DNA from: Symbiodinium natans
Taxonomy: Eukaryota > Sar > Dinophyceae > Suessiales > Symbiodiniaceae
Reading direction: 5' to 3'
Length of the DNA: 64,000 nt
Assembly: GCA_905221605.1 (NCBI GenBank)
Contig: CAJNDS010002152.1
Location: 374,001-438,000, forward strand
Positions 49,937 to 59,490 of this stretch are shown in pieces. Position 1 is the stretch's first letter. Every line of letters begins with the position of its first letter. The position numbers were made by a program, and so were the translations under genes. A model generated the notes under the pieces. That model was not told where the DNA came from. It saw nothing but the letters and a program-made list of their open reading frames with translations, and made no database searches.

Positions 49937-51484
49937 ATGTGGTGCCTTGAGACCTGGGTGTGGTTTGCTGCGGTGTTGTTTTTAAATGAGCTCCCGGGAG
50001 CCTGGTGCGATGTTATAGATTGGGTCCAGAAGTTGGAAGGGTTTGTCTCAGACAAGTTGGTGGTGAAAGAAGATCATCATGGCGGGCGTGGCGTTTTTGT
50101 CAGAGGCCACGTGGCGGAGAATGAAACCTTGCTCTCTGTGCCTCTCGAGGCGATGCTGTTGGGGGAGAGAGCTGCGAATGCCACACCGTGTGCAGACAGG
50201 ATACGCGCTTTCTTCGAGAGCATGGGTCAACCGGATGGAGGGCGATCACATGCCGTGTTCAGCATCATGGTCCTGCTGCTGTCACTCTTTGAAGAGACGC
50301 AGGACCGATCAAGACAGTGGCCACATCTGGATGACCTACTTGGCCATTGGAACAAGCAAGAGCAGCAGCGGTTCCCTCTGCTTTGGCCAAAGTGGGCACT
50401 TCGGGAGATTGAGGGGACGACGGCGTCACTGGTGTTTTCCATCGCTGCAGGAGGTGTTGAGCGCGAGTATAGAGAGGTTCTGCAGCAGACCTGCCCGGAG
50501 CTTGCAAGGAAGTTCCCGGTGCAGACGTACAAGAAGGTCTGGGCCCTCGTGAACTCAAGAGTCCTGACATATCCGGGCAGCCGCTTTGCGAAGCCCCAGG
50601 CTGCCCTGATCCCTGTGTTTGATCTGGTCAACCACCACCTCCCTGTGCCCGACACACCCTTGCTCTCCTTGCCGGAGATCCAAAGCCACCAGGCCAAGTC
50701 ACTCGGCCGCTTTGGAACGGAGCCGCAGATGGCGCGGATGCCTGGCGGCCTGCACCTCTGGTTGCGCAGGCCGGTAGATGGTGGAGACAGGGCGGTTGAG
50801 GTGACAGATGTCTATGGCCTACAGAGCAACGAAGAGATGCTTTGGACATCAGGCTTCACGGTCCCATGGATTCACAACTTGACATGTCTGACGCGATCGC
50901 GGCTTAGCCTGAAGCCACAGGAGCTGCCCTACGCCTCGCTAAGCCGACCAGGCTTCGGACAGCAATCGACCTGGTTGGGAAGCCTCCAACCTTTCCTCAA
51001 CTTCAACCTGGGAGGCTGCTCTGCAACGAGGGCCTCGGCGGGGGAGTGGCTCAGGCCGGTCGTGGCCTTCATGAAGGCCTGGATCGCGGCAACTGAGGCT
51101 TCGTCGCCCCTGGACCTGAAGGAGACCTGCAGAGTAACCGTCCCACGGCAGCTGAGGCCTGTCTTGCAGCCCTTCGCAAGCTGGGACGATGGGTTGGAGG
51201 ATGGCTGGTCCCTGGGTCCTTGCAAGTACTTGAGGCTGGACGGCGAGCGCTTGGTACTCGATTTTCTCCTTGGGGTGTTGGACGAGAAGCTCTCTCAGAT
51301 GTTTGGTGATTCTCTACGTGAGGATGAGAGGGTGCTGCAAACGAAACGTGGGCTTTGGCGAGATGTGGCCACCCTCCGTCGAGATGAAAAAGCCCTTCTG
51401 CAAGAACTGACTGCCTGGCTCGCTCGGGAAAGGAGGCGCCGATGGAGCCCGGATAGGGGGCTGGAGGGGAAGGATTCTCGATAA
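49937..51484 (+). CDS. SET-domain protein methyltransferase (Rubisco-LSMT/SETD3/SETD6 type)
   Basis: Transfers methyl from S-adenosylmethionine to a protein side chain (Lys, or His in SETD3). The intronless frame gives 515 residues from the Met at 49937. The N-terminus is hydrophobic (WFAAVLFL) and could be a signal or transit sequence. SET motifs are GGRGVFVRGHVAENETLLSV near residue 50, NSRVL then ALIPVFDLVNHH (the NH pair of the cofactor pocket) near 220, and DVYGLQSNEEMLWTSGFTVP (YGxxSNxExL) near 300. A Rubisco-LSMT-like substrate-binding helical tail follows. The frame extends upstream to 49811, but that part covers TTTAGG-like intron/UTR sequence, so I prefer 49937. It is a close head-to-tail neighbour of the CRAL-TRIO gene. 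Substrate is unknown. Confidence 0.85.
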   Translation: MWCLETWVWFAAVLFLNELPGAWCDVIDWVQKLEGFVSDKLVVKEDHHGGRGVFVRGHVAENETLLSVPLEAMLLGERAANATPCADRIRAFFESMGQPDGGRSHAVFSIMVLLLSLFEETQDRSRQWPHLDDLLGHWNKQEQQRFPLLWPKWALREIEGTTASLVFSIAAGGVEREYREVLQQTCPELARKFPVQTYKKVWALVNSRVLTYPGSRFAKPQAALIPVFDLVNHHLPVPDTPLLSLPEIQSHQAKSLGRFGTEPQMARMPGGLHLWLRRPVDGGDRAVEVTDVYGLQSNEEMLWTSGFTVPWIHNLTCLTRSRLSLKPQELPYASLSRPGFGQQSTWLGSLQPFLNFNLGGCSATRASAGEWLRPVVAFMKAWIAATEASSPLDLKETCRVTVPRQLRPVLQPFASWDDGLEDGWSLGPCKYLRLDGERLVLDFLLGVLDEKLSQMFGDSLREDERVLQTKRGLWRDVATLRRDEKALLQELTAWLARERRRRWSPDRGLEGKDSR

Positions 51485-51810
51485 AATTGTACCCCAACTC
51501 CCCGGGCCCTACTGCAAATCGGATTGAGGGCCAGTTCAGGGGTGACGGACAAGTTCAGCTATTCTTTTCATAAAGGGGGGGGGGACCCATCTCCCCTGAA
51601 GAGGCAGCTGGGTCGGAAGCAGCCGGAAGCAGCTGAGTTGTGAGCTGCGGCCCCGCAGGGCAAGCTCCTGGAAGTGCTCCTGGGACATCGGAGCTCCACT
51701 TCCGGTCGCAAGAAGCTGCGAGATGAGAAAAAAGATGACAGAAGGGCGTGCCCTTGCAGCGCAGGACCTGTGACAAGCCACACGGACCTCAGTAGGAACA
51801 AGCCTCCCAT

Positions 51811-51883
51811 TAAACCCTAAACCCTAAAACCCTAAACCCTAAACCCTAAAACCCTAAACCCTAAACCCTAAACCCTAAACCCT
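51811..51883 (-). repeat. Telomere-type tract (CCCTAAA)n
   Basis: About ten CCCTAAA units, two with an extra A, between the SET gene and the first recognised CRAL-TRIO exon. Confidence 0.92.
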
Positions 51884-51930
51884 GCTTCTTGATGACCCCC
51901 CTTTTGCCAAGGTAATCTATTCCTGCACAG

Positions 51931-53830
51931 GGCGTGCCGGCAACAAGACGCCCGAGGATGGCATCGAGCACATGGCCAGTGAGATGGAGAGGCTGCTGAG
52001 TTCTGCTAGGTAGGCCCTTGGGACATTTCATATTGTTCCCTTTATTGGGTCTAAGAGGATCATATTTAGGAGTGTTTTTAAAGGGGTCTTAGGGACCATC
52101 CAAGTAGTGTCGCCGCGTATGGCGAGATCTTTTTTGGCGTGCAGGCTCTTCAGAAACTCAACGATGCCCGGCTCGGTCGTCCCGGCCCTACACATTCTTG
52201 AATGAAGGGCATCGCTGATGCCGAGGGGCGCACCCCGGTGTTGCAAACAACTTGGGAATACTTGGGATGTTCCCTCTTTTTCTAAGAGTGCTGAATAGGG
52301 GGTCTAGTAGGGGGTACTCTAATCTCTTTTAAGGACTGTTAGTATCAGGGGGAACATCCCAAGAAACAACCCTCGAGGCCTGGATCGTGGATTTTGCAGG
52401 CTTCGGATTTGCGGACTGCAATCCGAAGATTGGCGCGCGGGCCCCCAGCTTTCGTGAGTCTTCATCATCCCCGGCGCAGATCCACGAACCCTAAACCCTA
52501 AACCCTAAACCCCAAACCCCAAACCCTAAACCCTAAACACTAAACCCTAAACCCTTGAACTCCCCGAACTCTGCTGAACCGAGGCCCTTGCCTTCCCAAT
52601 GTTTGCCAGCCACTACCCGGAGAGATTCGGGCAGATCGTGCCAGGGCCCCAGCCACGGCTGCGCCACCCTGGCCTCAAACGGGCGTTTCCCAAAAATAGG
52701 GGTAGCCATGGGTGCCTCCTTAAATACCCCAAAGACGGAATCCCCTTGATAAGGAACCCCCTCAAGCAAAGGGCCCCCCCAAGGTCGGGAAACCGCCCGG
52801 TTAAACATCTTGAAAGGCTTCGGGGGCTTTGTGGACCAGGTGCCTCAGCCTCCCGTATGCCTTCTATCCGATCTACGCCGCGGGCAACAAGCGGGGTGCC
52901 CAAAACCAAGCTGCGTGCCCGGACACCTTCAACCCTAAACCTTGGGTGCTGCTGTCCAGACGCATGTAGCTGGGGAAGCCATACCTCTTAACTTGACCAA
53001 GGCTTAGGGTCTTGGCTTTCGATTTTGGGGTTCGGGCTGAGTGTTTGGAGATTTGGGGATTGGGGGAGGGGTTTGGCTGGCGTCCAGTGTGACGGTGGAA
53101 TAAGGAATAAGATCACTTCTGAAGGTACGGGACGTGTGCTGCAGAACGGGCAGCAGCCCGCCTCCCTCGCCCCTTGCTTCCCAGGATCTTCGACAAGGAG
53201 ACCATGGCCAAGGTGAAGATCCTGAAGGGGGACAAGGATTGGAAGAGGTATGGTGATGCTTACTGGAGCCTCTTGGCGTGACCTTGAGTCCTTCGGCATT
53301 TCTGGGTTCTCAAAAGGATCCAATCCTGTGGTGTGTCGCTTGAAATCCCCCACCGTGGTGAGCCCAGGCCATGACCCGGGGTCGGGATCTCAGTTGCCCT
53401 GCCGCAGACATTCGGGGACGTGCGTCAGTTGACTGGTTCAACCGGTTGTCCTTGCGCATCACGGCATGTTGGAGGATGAGGAGGTGGCTGGATGCGGCCG
53501 TGAAATGCCGGGAGCCTGACATGCCCTGTGCTGAGCCTGACATGCCCTAACACCCTGAATGGGTCGTCATGGGCAGGCAAAGGAGTGCCCGGTGGCTTCC
53601 CCTCTGCAGAGTTCACCCAAGACTTGCAGCCAGGGCCTGAGCATGTGTGCGCTACTTCGAGGTTCATGGTACTTCTTAACCAATTCTAACTGTACTTATA
53701 ACCCACTGATAAGCCCCTTAAGTGCCCTAACATGGTGATAAGTACGGCAAGAAGTGCAGTTCTAATTGGTTAACAAGTACCATGAACCTCCGAGTATGGC
53801 AAGGGCCGTTGGAAGAAGCGCCTTGAAGCA
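51931..53830 (+). CDS. Sec14-like CRAL-TRIO lipid-transfer protein, multi-exon
   Basis: Binds and moves lipids between membranes (family role). Exons inferred in order: 51931-52009 (TPEDGIEHMASEMERLL); 52378-52453 (WIVDFAGFGFADCNPKIG, the WIVD-x-x-G strand); about 52600-52650 (HYPERFGQIV, the hallmark YPERLG motif); about 52842-52883 (LPYAFYPIYAA); 53185-53247 (FDKETMAKVKILKGDKDWK, the pre-terminal helix). A short piece at about 53812-53830 (KKRLEA) may follow after an intron whose two ends both carry TTGGAAG. The exon encoding the usual LPxxxGG end was not found before 53,940, so the gene may continue beyond the viral insertion. Introns hold telomere-like tracts and three hairpin elements. 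Confidence 0.7.
52010..52112 (+). mobile_element. Introner-like element, family B copy 3
   Basis: Starts at the splice donor of the first CRAL-TRIO exon (GTAGGCCCTTGGGACATTTC), with TTCCCTTTATTGGGTCTAAG and AGGATCATATTTAGG, and ends CCATCCAAG. The terminal CTTGG and CCAAG form short inverted ends. Confidence 0.6.
52258..52367. mobile_element. Hairpin/MITE-like element, family A copy 2
   Basis: Left arm CTTGGGATGTTCCCTC, right arm GGGGGAACATCCCAAG, with AAAGGACTGTTAGTATC inside. The arms are inverted repeats of about 16 bp. It lies in the same intron as family B copy 3, directly before the exon at 52378. Confidence 0.7.
52487..52556 (-). repeat. Telomere-like tract in CRAL-TRIO intron
   Basis: About nine CCCTAAA/CCCCAAA units on the plus strand between two CRAL-TRIO exons. 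Confidence 0.9.
52679..52795. mobile_element. Hairpin-type element, family C copy 2
   Basis: GGGCGTTTCCCAAAAATAGG on the left and AAGGTCGGGAAACCGCCCGG on the right form imperfect inverted arms. It is related to 42717-42826 and lies between two CRAL-TRIO exons. Confidence 0.55.
53659..53790. mobile_element. 132-bp MITE-like foldback
   Basis: Outer arms GAGGTTCATGGTACT and AGTACCATGAACCTC are perfect inverses; inner arms TTAACCAATTCTAACTG and CAGTTCTAATTGGTTAA continue the pairing with one break, and ATAAGTAC/GTACTTAT extend it. It lies 150 bp upstream of the viral element. No clear target-site duplication. Confidence 0.8.
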
Positions 53831-53934
53831 ATGCCTTGAGAAGCTCAGGCGGACGGAAGCCACTGAATCTTCAATCAGGTCCACCTGTGGTGTGCAGCTT
53901 GCTGTCGATGTTCGTCCGGTCGTCCGAGATTGCC

Positions 53935-53939
53935 CCAGC
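53935..53939. other. Target-site duplication, left copy (CCAGC)
   Basis: CCAGC directly abuts the first base of the left inverted repeat; the same 5 bases directly follow the right inverted repeat at 61759-61763. Confidence 0.8.
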
Positions 53940-54168
53940 AGTTAGCAGAACCCTTGCCCATTTTGGGTAATAATACCATCAGTCAACCTATTAGACGATT
54001 ATTCCTATACTCCCCCCTACACCTCACCAACTATATCACCACTACTACCCCATTACCAATACCAGTATAGGAATAACCGATTACCTCATCCATATAAGAG
54101 GAATATTCCTATACTCCCTACTACAATCCCCCAAGTATCACCACTACTTCCCCATTACCAAGACCAGT
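53940..54168 (+). repeat. Left terminal inverted repeat (229 bp)
   Basis: Starts AGTTAGCAGAACCCTTGCCC. Differs from the inverse of 61530-61758 at three positions (in the ACCATCAG, TTAGACG and CAGTATAGG contexts). It contains two related ~102-bp sub-repeats, each with a CCACTACT(A/T)CCCCATTACCAA core. The last codons and stop of the penton-like ORF lie inside it. Confidence 0.95.
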
Positions 54169-54597
54169 CAAGGGTATAAAAACGACCTGACTGTAGTTAG
54201 AAGATATTGTAATCTTATTCGTTAAAGTATCATATATAGCAGAATAGGAGTTAGTCCTTCCGCCACTATCAAAGAAGGTGCTTAATTGTGTTTCCATGGC
54301 TGAGGCCAGATCAGGAGCAGTGTAATTTCCTACAGGTATCTCAATTCTTCTATATGTTATTCCTTGAGGTGTGGCAGGTGGCAATATCTGATGTCTAAAA
54401 TATAGGTTTTGATTATTTGTGTTGATTGAATACCATGCATTGGGAATAGCTACCTCGTGCACTTGCATAATGGTGTTGTCGGGTATTTCGAAGGTGTCCT
54501 GCAACTCTATTTTAAAATCAGAAGTTGATTTACTGTCAGAAACTCTGTATTGTGAGTTAACATAAACTTTTTTGTATGTTAAAGGTCTGAAACTCAT
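54121..54597 (-). pseudogene. Penton-like minor capsid protein, C-terminally truncated
   Basis: 158 codons. The N-terminal pattern VYVNSQYRVSDSKSTSDFKI, then VAIPNAWYSI and IEIPVGNYTAPDLASAM, resembles the start of minor capsid/penton proteins of polinton-like viruses and related DNA viruses. In the capsid it would sit at the vertices. Such proteins are normally clearly longer. Here the frame enters the left inverted repeat at 54168 and stops at 54121, so the last 16 codons come from repeat sequence, not the gene. The start is supported by TTATTAAT directly before the ATG. I infer a deletion junction at about 54168. The assignment as penton is by sequence pattern only. Confidence 0.65.
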
Positions 54598-54640
54598 ATT
54601 AATAACAGATAAAATATTTATATGATTTATTAATATAATG
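54598..54640. promoter_or_regulatory. Shared divergent promoter, TATTAAT start motif
   Basis: The penton-like gene (minus) and the lipase gene (plus) start 40 bp apart. Each ATG is directly preceded by TTATTAAT: GTTATTAATATG for the penton and TTTATTAATATAATG for the lipase. The same motif precedes the small gene at 55206, with a shorter TTAATAATG form at the fibre gene. This suggests a common viral promoter/initiator with a very short leader. Confidence 0.5.
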
Positions 54641-55182
54641 ACAAGAGTTCAGTCTCAATTAGACAACATGCTAAAGTCTAACGGGATAATATCCAATACA
54701 CAAGGCATTAAGATGGCTACGATCGTGATAATAAAATTTTTGTTAAAGATAATAAGATGTATATAGGAGGAACAACGAGTTTCACCAACTGGCTGGAAAA
54801 TTTTACCAAGTTACCCTTTGGCGTTTTGGGTGGAGTTCGTGATATGGAACGCTACATAGAAGCAGAACGAATATTAAAGGATAACCCACAAATAACAGAA
54901 TTGGTAGGTCATAGTCAAGCGGGAGTGGTGGCGTTACAATTGGCGAAGGACTTTCCCAATAGGAACTTAAGCACCAAAACTTACAACAGTCCGGTTTTTT
55001 CACTTGGCTTTGATCCACCGTCTGAACAACACAAGAGGTTCAGAAAAGCGGGTGACATAGTGTCAGCATTTGATGGGTCAGCGATCAATTACAATACAGA
55101 TACAATAAACCCAATGAAAAATCATGACATATCTTCTCTAGATAATATAGATGAAACAATTCCGCCCCTATCTCTACCATAA
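54638..55182 (+). pseudogene. Viral lipase-like alpha/beta hydrolase, one frameshift
   Basis: The main open part (54757-55182, 141 codons) has YIGGTTSFTNWLENF, then ELVGHSQAGVVALQLAKDF with nucleophile serine 53 in GHSQAG, and NSPVFSLGF. Class 3 lipase-like proteins are known in virophages and PLVs, where a role in membrane crossing is assumed. The upstream ATG at 54638, with the viral start motif, opens a different frame for about 25 codons. Coding texture passes between the two frames at about 54709-54722, so one 1- or 2-base indel separates them. No homopolymer explains it. The downstream ATG at 54757 could still give a shortened product. Confidence 0.65.
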
Positions 55183-55205
55183 TAATATTTCTCATTGTTA
55201 TTAAT

Positions 55206-55436
55206 ATGATGTTCAATAAACCTAAATATATAAAAGAACCACGTAGGGTTGGGAAACCCTCAGAAAGCCTACGGTTTAAGACCAATTTAAACAAGAAACT
55301 CAATAATTCTGCTTACGAGAGTATCCGTAATATAATAGAAGAAGGGGACAATGTAGTGTCACAACCACAACTAGAAAAACAAAATATAGATAATTTTAAA
55401 AGCCATAAAAAATATAGTATTAAAAAATCTAAATAA
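55206..55436 (+). CDS. Small basic viral protein, unknown
   Basis: 76 residues, rich in Lys, Asn and Ser, ending HKKYSIKKSK. It starts with two Met codons directly after GTTATTAAT, the element's start motif, and ends 12 bp before the capsid gene. No recognised family. The position directly before MCP and the basic charge would suit a DNA-binding or capsid-associated protein (inference). Confidence 0.55.
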   Translation: MMFNKPKYIKEPRRVGKPSESLRFKTNLNKKLNNSAYESIRNIIEEGDNVVSQPQLEKQNIDNFKSHKKYSIKKSK

Positions 55437-55447
55437 AGTATATACTT

Positions 55448-56914
55448 ATGGATTTGGTACTCGCTGAAAGTAATGACAATATGATTAACTCCCTTCAATT
55501 TGGTCTCCCAGAGAGCGCGGCATATGTAACTGACAGGAAACAAGTTCACTTTCCTAGTGTATCTGGAAACATCTTTAGTTCATCTAACGGAAACAAATAC
55601 CTAAAATTTGTAATCACAGGTGAAGATAATAATTATATTGATTTGTCTAGTGTTTGTTTGTTCTTTGATGTTGTAAATACCTCCACTACTGCAGGAGAAT
55701 ATTTACGCCCATTAGGTGAGAGCCATGCCTTCTTCACGAGATACAGATGCAACGCAGCAGGGCAACAGATAAACGACATTGATAACTACAACCAAGTGTG
55801 TGAACAAATGAAATCATTCAAAAGCGAAGAGGTTAGAAATTTAGATGACGTTCAGGAAGGTTGTTTAATACGATACGACAGTAGAATTAACCGATTGTTC
55901 GCTTATACTATAGAAAGTCACGATGCAACAGCAACAGCAGGATCAAACCAAAGAGGCGCTGTTCTACCGAAACTAACACGACTTAATACTACAGGAATTG
56001 AACAGGGTAAGTTCGTAAGAATGGGACACAAGCCCGTTTGTGGATTTGTTCAATCTGGATATTATCCACCAATTCGGTATTGTCCTTTAGAATTTATTTT
56101 TGAGATTGTTTCAGATGCAGGTGAACCAGTTATCAGACCAGCAACACCAGTAGCGGGAACACAAGCAGAAGACGATGAAAACGGCTTATATTTTACAACA
56201 CGCAATACTACCACAAGTTGGTCAATTCAGAACTGCGTCCTAAGATGTGAATTGATACAGGTGGACAATACCGTCAACAATAATATAGTTTCACATTTAT
56301 TGAAAGGGGGTAGGCTTCGAATGGTTTATCCTGCTTATTATTCATTTTCACAAACCTTCACGGCAGGAAACACAGAGATCAACATGAACATCGTAAAATC
56401 TTCAACTCGTTTATCTCAGATGTTCTTCACCTTTAGCAACAGCAATATCAATAATGACAACACAGCAGGTAATTATGACAGAAAGAGATGGAACTACTTT
56501 TTCCATCCTATGGCGGTAACCATTGATAATTTAGAAGGCGTAATTGATAGCGATAAACAAATTTCAGCACAAATACAAATAGCCAATAAGAAAATCCCAG
56601 AACAAGAAATATCAAGTATCAGTGAATTTATGTATTTCCTTCGCAGAGCAGTAAATGTGATGTCGCCTTATTACGACGGCTTTTCAATTGATATTTATAG
56701 ATACGCTAACGATAAGTTTATTGGAGGAATAAATTTCGATAAGCAACCCGATATGAATTTCACAGGTTCCAACACGAAAATGGGCTCCTTAATCACTTTT
56801 AAAATCAAAGGAGCCAACGCAAATTTCGCACTAGGAATTGAGAGAGTTATTGTGACTGCTGTGAGTGAGCAAATATTCGAGCTCTCCGAAAGTGCATCAA
56901 CGGTTTTAGACTAA
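55448..56914 (+). CDS. Major capsid protein, double-jelly-roll type (PLV)
   Basis: 488 residues, uninterrupted. N-terminus includes SLQFGLPESAAYVTDRKQVH; the segment FTRYRCNAAGQQINDIDNYN (residues 97-116) corresponds to the conserved GQ-x-I-x-D-I-x-x-Y stretch found in many PLV and virophage-type capsid proteins. Strand-rich blocks fill both halves, with a long Asn/Thr-rich C-terminal half, and the size fits two fused jelly rolls. The capsid shell would be built of its trimers. It is flanked by the small basic gene and the fibre gene, all on the plus strand. The fold is inferred from sequence pattern and context; structure prediction would settle it. It is the best-preserved gene here together with the ATPase. 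Confidence 0.8.
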   Translation: MDLVLAESNDNMINSLQFGLPESAAYVTDRKQVHFPSVSGNIFSSSNGNKYLKFVITGEDNNYIDLSSVCLFFDVVNTSTTAGEYLRPLGESHAFFTRYRCNAAGQQINDIDNYNQVCEQMKSFKSEEVRNLDDVQEGCLIRYDSRINRLFAYTIESHDATATAGSNQRGAVLPKLTRLNTTGIEQGKFVRMGHKPVCGFVQSGYYPPIRYCPLEFIFEIVSDAGEPVIRPATPVAGTQAEDDENGLYFTTRNTTTSWSIQNCVLRCELIQVDNTVNNNIVSHLLKGGRLRMVYPAYYSFSQTFTAGNTEINMNIVKSSTRLSQMFFTFSNSNINNDNTAGNYDRKRWNYFFHPMAVTIDNLEGVIDSDKQISAQIQIANKKIPEQEISSISEFMYFLRRAVNVMSPYYDGFSIDIYRYANDKFIGGINFDKQPDMNFTGSNTKMGSLITFKIKGANANFALGIERVIVTAVSEQIFELSESASTVLD

Positions 56915-56961
56915 GAAGAGATATCATTATTATTTTAATTAAAATCTAAATTACTTTAATA

Positions 56962-59452
56962 ATGGCTTCAATAAATAATTTAACGGCAGTTTATGCAGAT
57001 AGATTTTATTTGTCATCTTCAACGGGTGTAAGTGAAATATCAGATACATATGCTACAAAAACCGAATTAGGAGACATCAACACTGCAAACTCTTCAAATA
57101 TAACAGCCAACGCTGACGCTATTTCAGTATTGAATACAAAGCAACTACAAAACTTTTATGACATCAGTTCTATCTCTCATATTTTGGCGACGACATATCA
57201 AACTAATTTGCAAATATCCAGTAGCTACTACAGTAAAGTAGAAATAGATACTACATTTTCTAATGTTATACATCAACACAGATTGACACAAATTTATCTA
57301 CTAACTTCCAAACCAACACACAACTGGCAACCAATTATTATGATAAGGGCGAGGTAGATACATTAATAGCAGGGGCTGGATCGGGATACACAACCACTGA
57401 GGTTGATAATCTACTAGACTTAAGAGTTCCCAAATCAGACTTCACGAATAGATTTAGCGCCAATCCTATTATTGATTGTTCCGCCCCTACAGTTATTCAT
57501 AGCGGTTTAACATTAAACAACTCAACTATTAATATATCGCCGGTAGCAGGATTACTATTTAGCAATCAGACAGGGGGAGGTGATAAAGTTTTAGCAGAAT
57601 TTAAGAACGCTACGAGTTATATAACTTTGCAAGGAGATAAGATATTTTGTAATAATACATCAGACGATGCTATTAAGCAACTTGATTTAACTAATAACAA
57701 CGCAGGTTATAAAATGTCAGGCAAAATAGCAGTGCCAAGCGGTGGGTTAGTAGTAGAAAACACAGCAGATGCTAATTTATCATTTACAGTTAGAAATACT
57801 GGTAATTATATTACTTTTAATAATGATAATATTGATTGTTATAATTCAGTTGGTGATACCGGTAGAGTATTGAATTTAAATAATAATGCCGACCAGTATG
57901 TTAAAACACATTCATTATTAGTAGATGTATTAGCAGGAACATTAACAGGCGGTTATGGTTTAGATGTGGCGAATAATGCTTTAATCCGTCAAAATTTAAG
58001 AGTTAATAACGATATTGAAATATTTGACACTAACTCAATATTAAGTAGATATCCAAATGCTACGAAAGCTAATACATCGTTAGATATTAGAACAGACCAA
58101 GAAGCAATGAGATTAGTTTTAGGTGGTGCATCAGATGGTGATACTAATACATATTTGGAATGTAATAATAATACAGGAGGGACAACATTATTTACACAAG
58201 CGTATTTTAAAGATACAGTAAATTATGAAAACGCAGATATTAATATTTCTAATACCTCGGGTCTTACCATTTATAAAAACACAACGGATGCCAGTAATGT
58301 TTTTAGAGTAAAAAATGCACAAGGATATATAAAATTTAACTCATTCAATATTAACGCATACAACACAAGCAACGACAGTTCTTCATTACTTTTATTAAAT
58401 ACTGCAAATGGTAATGGTGTCTATTGTTTGAGTTTAGGCATCGGAGCAATTCAAGGCGCAAATAAACTAAATGTAAGTGGTGGGAATGCACTTCATCATT
58501 TCAAAACACATCGACATTTAATGGTGATATTTATGTCAATAATTCAGGTAGAATATTTCAACGGGCAGACGCTAATAATTCTTTAAATGTAATATCCACA
58601 GAAGAAATTCATTTTTCATTACAAGCAAATAGAACAACTGACCCGACAACAGGAACGATATGTCTTCAATTAAATGACACTAACGGAATTACAATAAACA
58701 GAGCAGTCGTTAATAATCAGACTTTTAACAGTATAGGGAAAATAACAGCAGAAGCAGATTTAGATGTGTGGGGAGGTATATATTTTCAGCACTCATCGGC
58801 AATAAAGGAAACTTTAAACGGCAGTGATTATGATCTAGATATAAGAAATGGAGACACTGATAGAGCAATTAACTTTATCATAGGAACTATAGGAAGCACA
58901 CCGGAAATTCAATTAACAGAAGGGAAAGTGAATTTATTGGGAAATTTAGAAATAACACACGATGATATAACAGGACAGCAACGAGTATTAATAAATAGTC
59001 CAGACGACAACGGATGGATAAGATTAAGTAATAACAACTTATCAACATTAGACGCAACAACAACAGGTGTGGATGTTTATGGTGACCTTTCATATACAGG
59101 GTCATTAATTCCTTCATCAGATAAAAGATTAAAGAAAGATATAAAAGAAGTAGATAGCAACAAAGCAGTAGACCTAATAAAACATATTAAACCGAAAACA
59201 TAGCATTTTATTAATGACAGACAACAAGGTAAATCGTGTGTAGGATTTATCGCTAATGATTTTATGGAAACAAAGAAGATGCCGGATGAATGGCAGAATG
59301 TAGTTAAAGAAGGAAAAGATGGATATTTAAAGTTTGATTATACAACGTGTGTGCCAATTTTATGGAGTGCTTTACAGACAACAATACATGAAGTAGACAA
59401 ACTGAAAAAGGAAGTAAATAAGTTAAAGAAAAATAAGAGTGATAGTGATTAA
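56962..59452 (+). pseudogene. Long viral fibre protein with C-terminal S74 chaperone, broken in three places
   Basis: About 830 codons if read through. The N-part has repeated trimeric-fibre motifs (YYSKVEIDTTF, YYDKGEVDTLI, TTTEVDNLL). The middle is a long Asn/Thr-rich beta-repeat shaft. The C-part has SDKRLKKDIKEVDSNKAVDL, the hallmark start of peptidase S74 intramolecular chaperones, followed by GFIANDF, LKFDYTTCVPILWSAL and a coiled-coil tail. The S74 domain trimerises fibres and cuts itself off after the Ser-Asp step. Breaks: frame change at about 57262-57275, frame change at about 58485-58500, and an in-frame TAG at 59201-59203 where the family usually has Tyr. Start ATG follows CTTTAATA. 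The role would be host attachment (inference). Confidence 0.8.
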
Positions 59453-59490
59453 TAATATTTTGATCAATAATATTTTAGGAAATAATACTA

